Shown here in pieces: positions 43,075 to 43,161 of a stretch of DNA of 43,161 bases; position 1 is the first letter of the stretch, and each line of letters starts with the position of its first letter. The translations under genes were made by a program, and so were the position numbers. Source of the stretch: Bordetella parapertussis (lineage in GTDB: Bacteria > Pseudomonadota > Gammaproteobacteria > Burkholderiales > Burkholderiaceae_B). The notes under the pieces were generated by a model, which made no database searches, was not told the DNA's origin, and worked only from the letters and a program-made list of their open reading frames with translations. Location: assembly GCA_945903445.1 (NCBI GenBank), contig CAMDNZ010000026.1, forward strand, positions 1-43,161. The letters run 5' to 3'.

Positions 43075-43161
43075 AGCCTGACGATGACCTACTTTCACAG
43101 ACGTCCGTCCACTATCATCGGCGCAAAGGCGTTTCACTGTCCTGTTCGGGATGGGAAGGAG
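43075..43161 (-). rRNA. rrf: 5S ribosomal RNA, 3' part (continues beyond window)
   Basis: On the minus strand the sequence CCATCCCGAACAGGACAGTG, then GAAACGCC, GCGCCGATGATAGTG and GAAAGTAGGTCATCGTCAGGC, is the 3' part of a betaproteobacterial 5S rRNA. About 87 of roughly 115 bases are in the window; the 5' end and the rest of the operon lie to the right. The 3' end is set near 43075. Confidence 0.95.

Noticed and set aside
1..43161. CRISPR arrays, insertion sequences, prophage genes, tRNA genes
   Set aside because: No regularly spaced repeats, transposase or phage motifs, or tRNA cloverleaf signatures were seen by eye; a dedicated scan was not possible.

Overview
The window is a GC-rich, gene-dense stretch of chromosome from a betaproteobacterium, most likely of the Alcaligenaceae (Bordetella/Achromobacter relatives). 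The evidence is the gene order rubredoxin-yqgE-ruvX-pyrB-pyrC'-plsC, a MurE-MurF fusion inside the division/cell-wall cluster, a meso-diaminopimelate-type MurE, and the outer-membrane genes lptG and lpxC. No phage, insertion sequence, CRISPR array or tRNA gene was seen. The assignment is by recognition of families; no search was run.

Layout. 1-3558 (+): end of aroE, then mtgA, lptG and apaH. 3555-7765 (-): rubredoxin, yqgE, ruvX, a strongly degenerate pyrB, a dihydroorotase-like pyrC' without metal ligands, and plsC. 7914-10679 (+): a degenerate thiD-like gene, thiE and hemL. 10757-13411 (-): a large PAS-PAS-GAF-GGDEF-EAL protein behind an AT-rich upstream region. 13659-17771 (-): secA and an M23 endopeptidase. 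17867-18295 (+): a DciA/DUF721-like gene. 18454-36712 (-), read from right to left: mraZ-rsmH-ftsL-ftsI-murEF-mraY-murD-ftsW-murG-murC-ddl-ftsQ-ftsA-ftsZ-lpxC, the dcw cluster. 37010-37432 (-): RNase P RNA. 37492-39414 (+): the ABC-F protein Uup. 39557-41895 (-): an M20 amidohydrolase and a complete, active-looking pyrC. 42035-42307 (+): a SWIB-domain protein. 42444-42827 (-): a small membrane protein. 43075-end (-): the 3' part of a 5S rRNA, the end of an rRNA operon.

How the genes work together. The dcw block makes the peptidoglycan precursor (MurE/F, MurC/D, Ddl, MraY, MurG), polymerises and cross-links it at the septum (FtsW, FtsI, and elsewhere MtgA), and builds the divisome (FtsL, FtsQ, FtsA, FtsZ). 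LpxC ties lipid A synthesis to the same locus. Most neighbouring genes share a 4-base ATGA start/stop overlap, so translation is probably coupled. The cluster appears to start at one promoter upstream of mraZ, covered by four MraZ-type boxes spaced exactly 10 bp apart.

The most unusual content is not in the dcw block. The pyrB homologue keeps an open frame but has lost almost all aspartate transcarbamoylase active-site residues. Its partner PyrC' is also catalytically dead, and pyrR, which I would expect next to them, is missing. About 1.4 kb away a ThiD homologue has lost its kinase motifs as well. These look like retained pseudoenzymes or genes in decay, and they are the best candidates for a second look.
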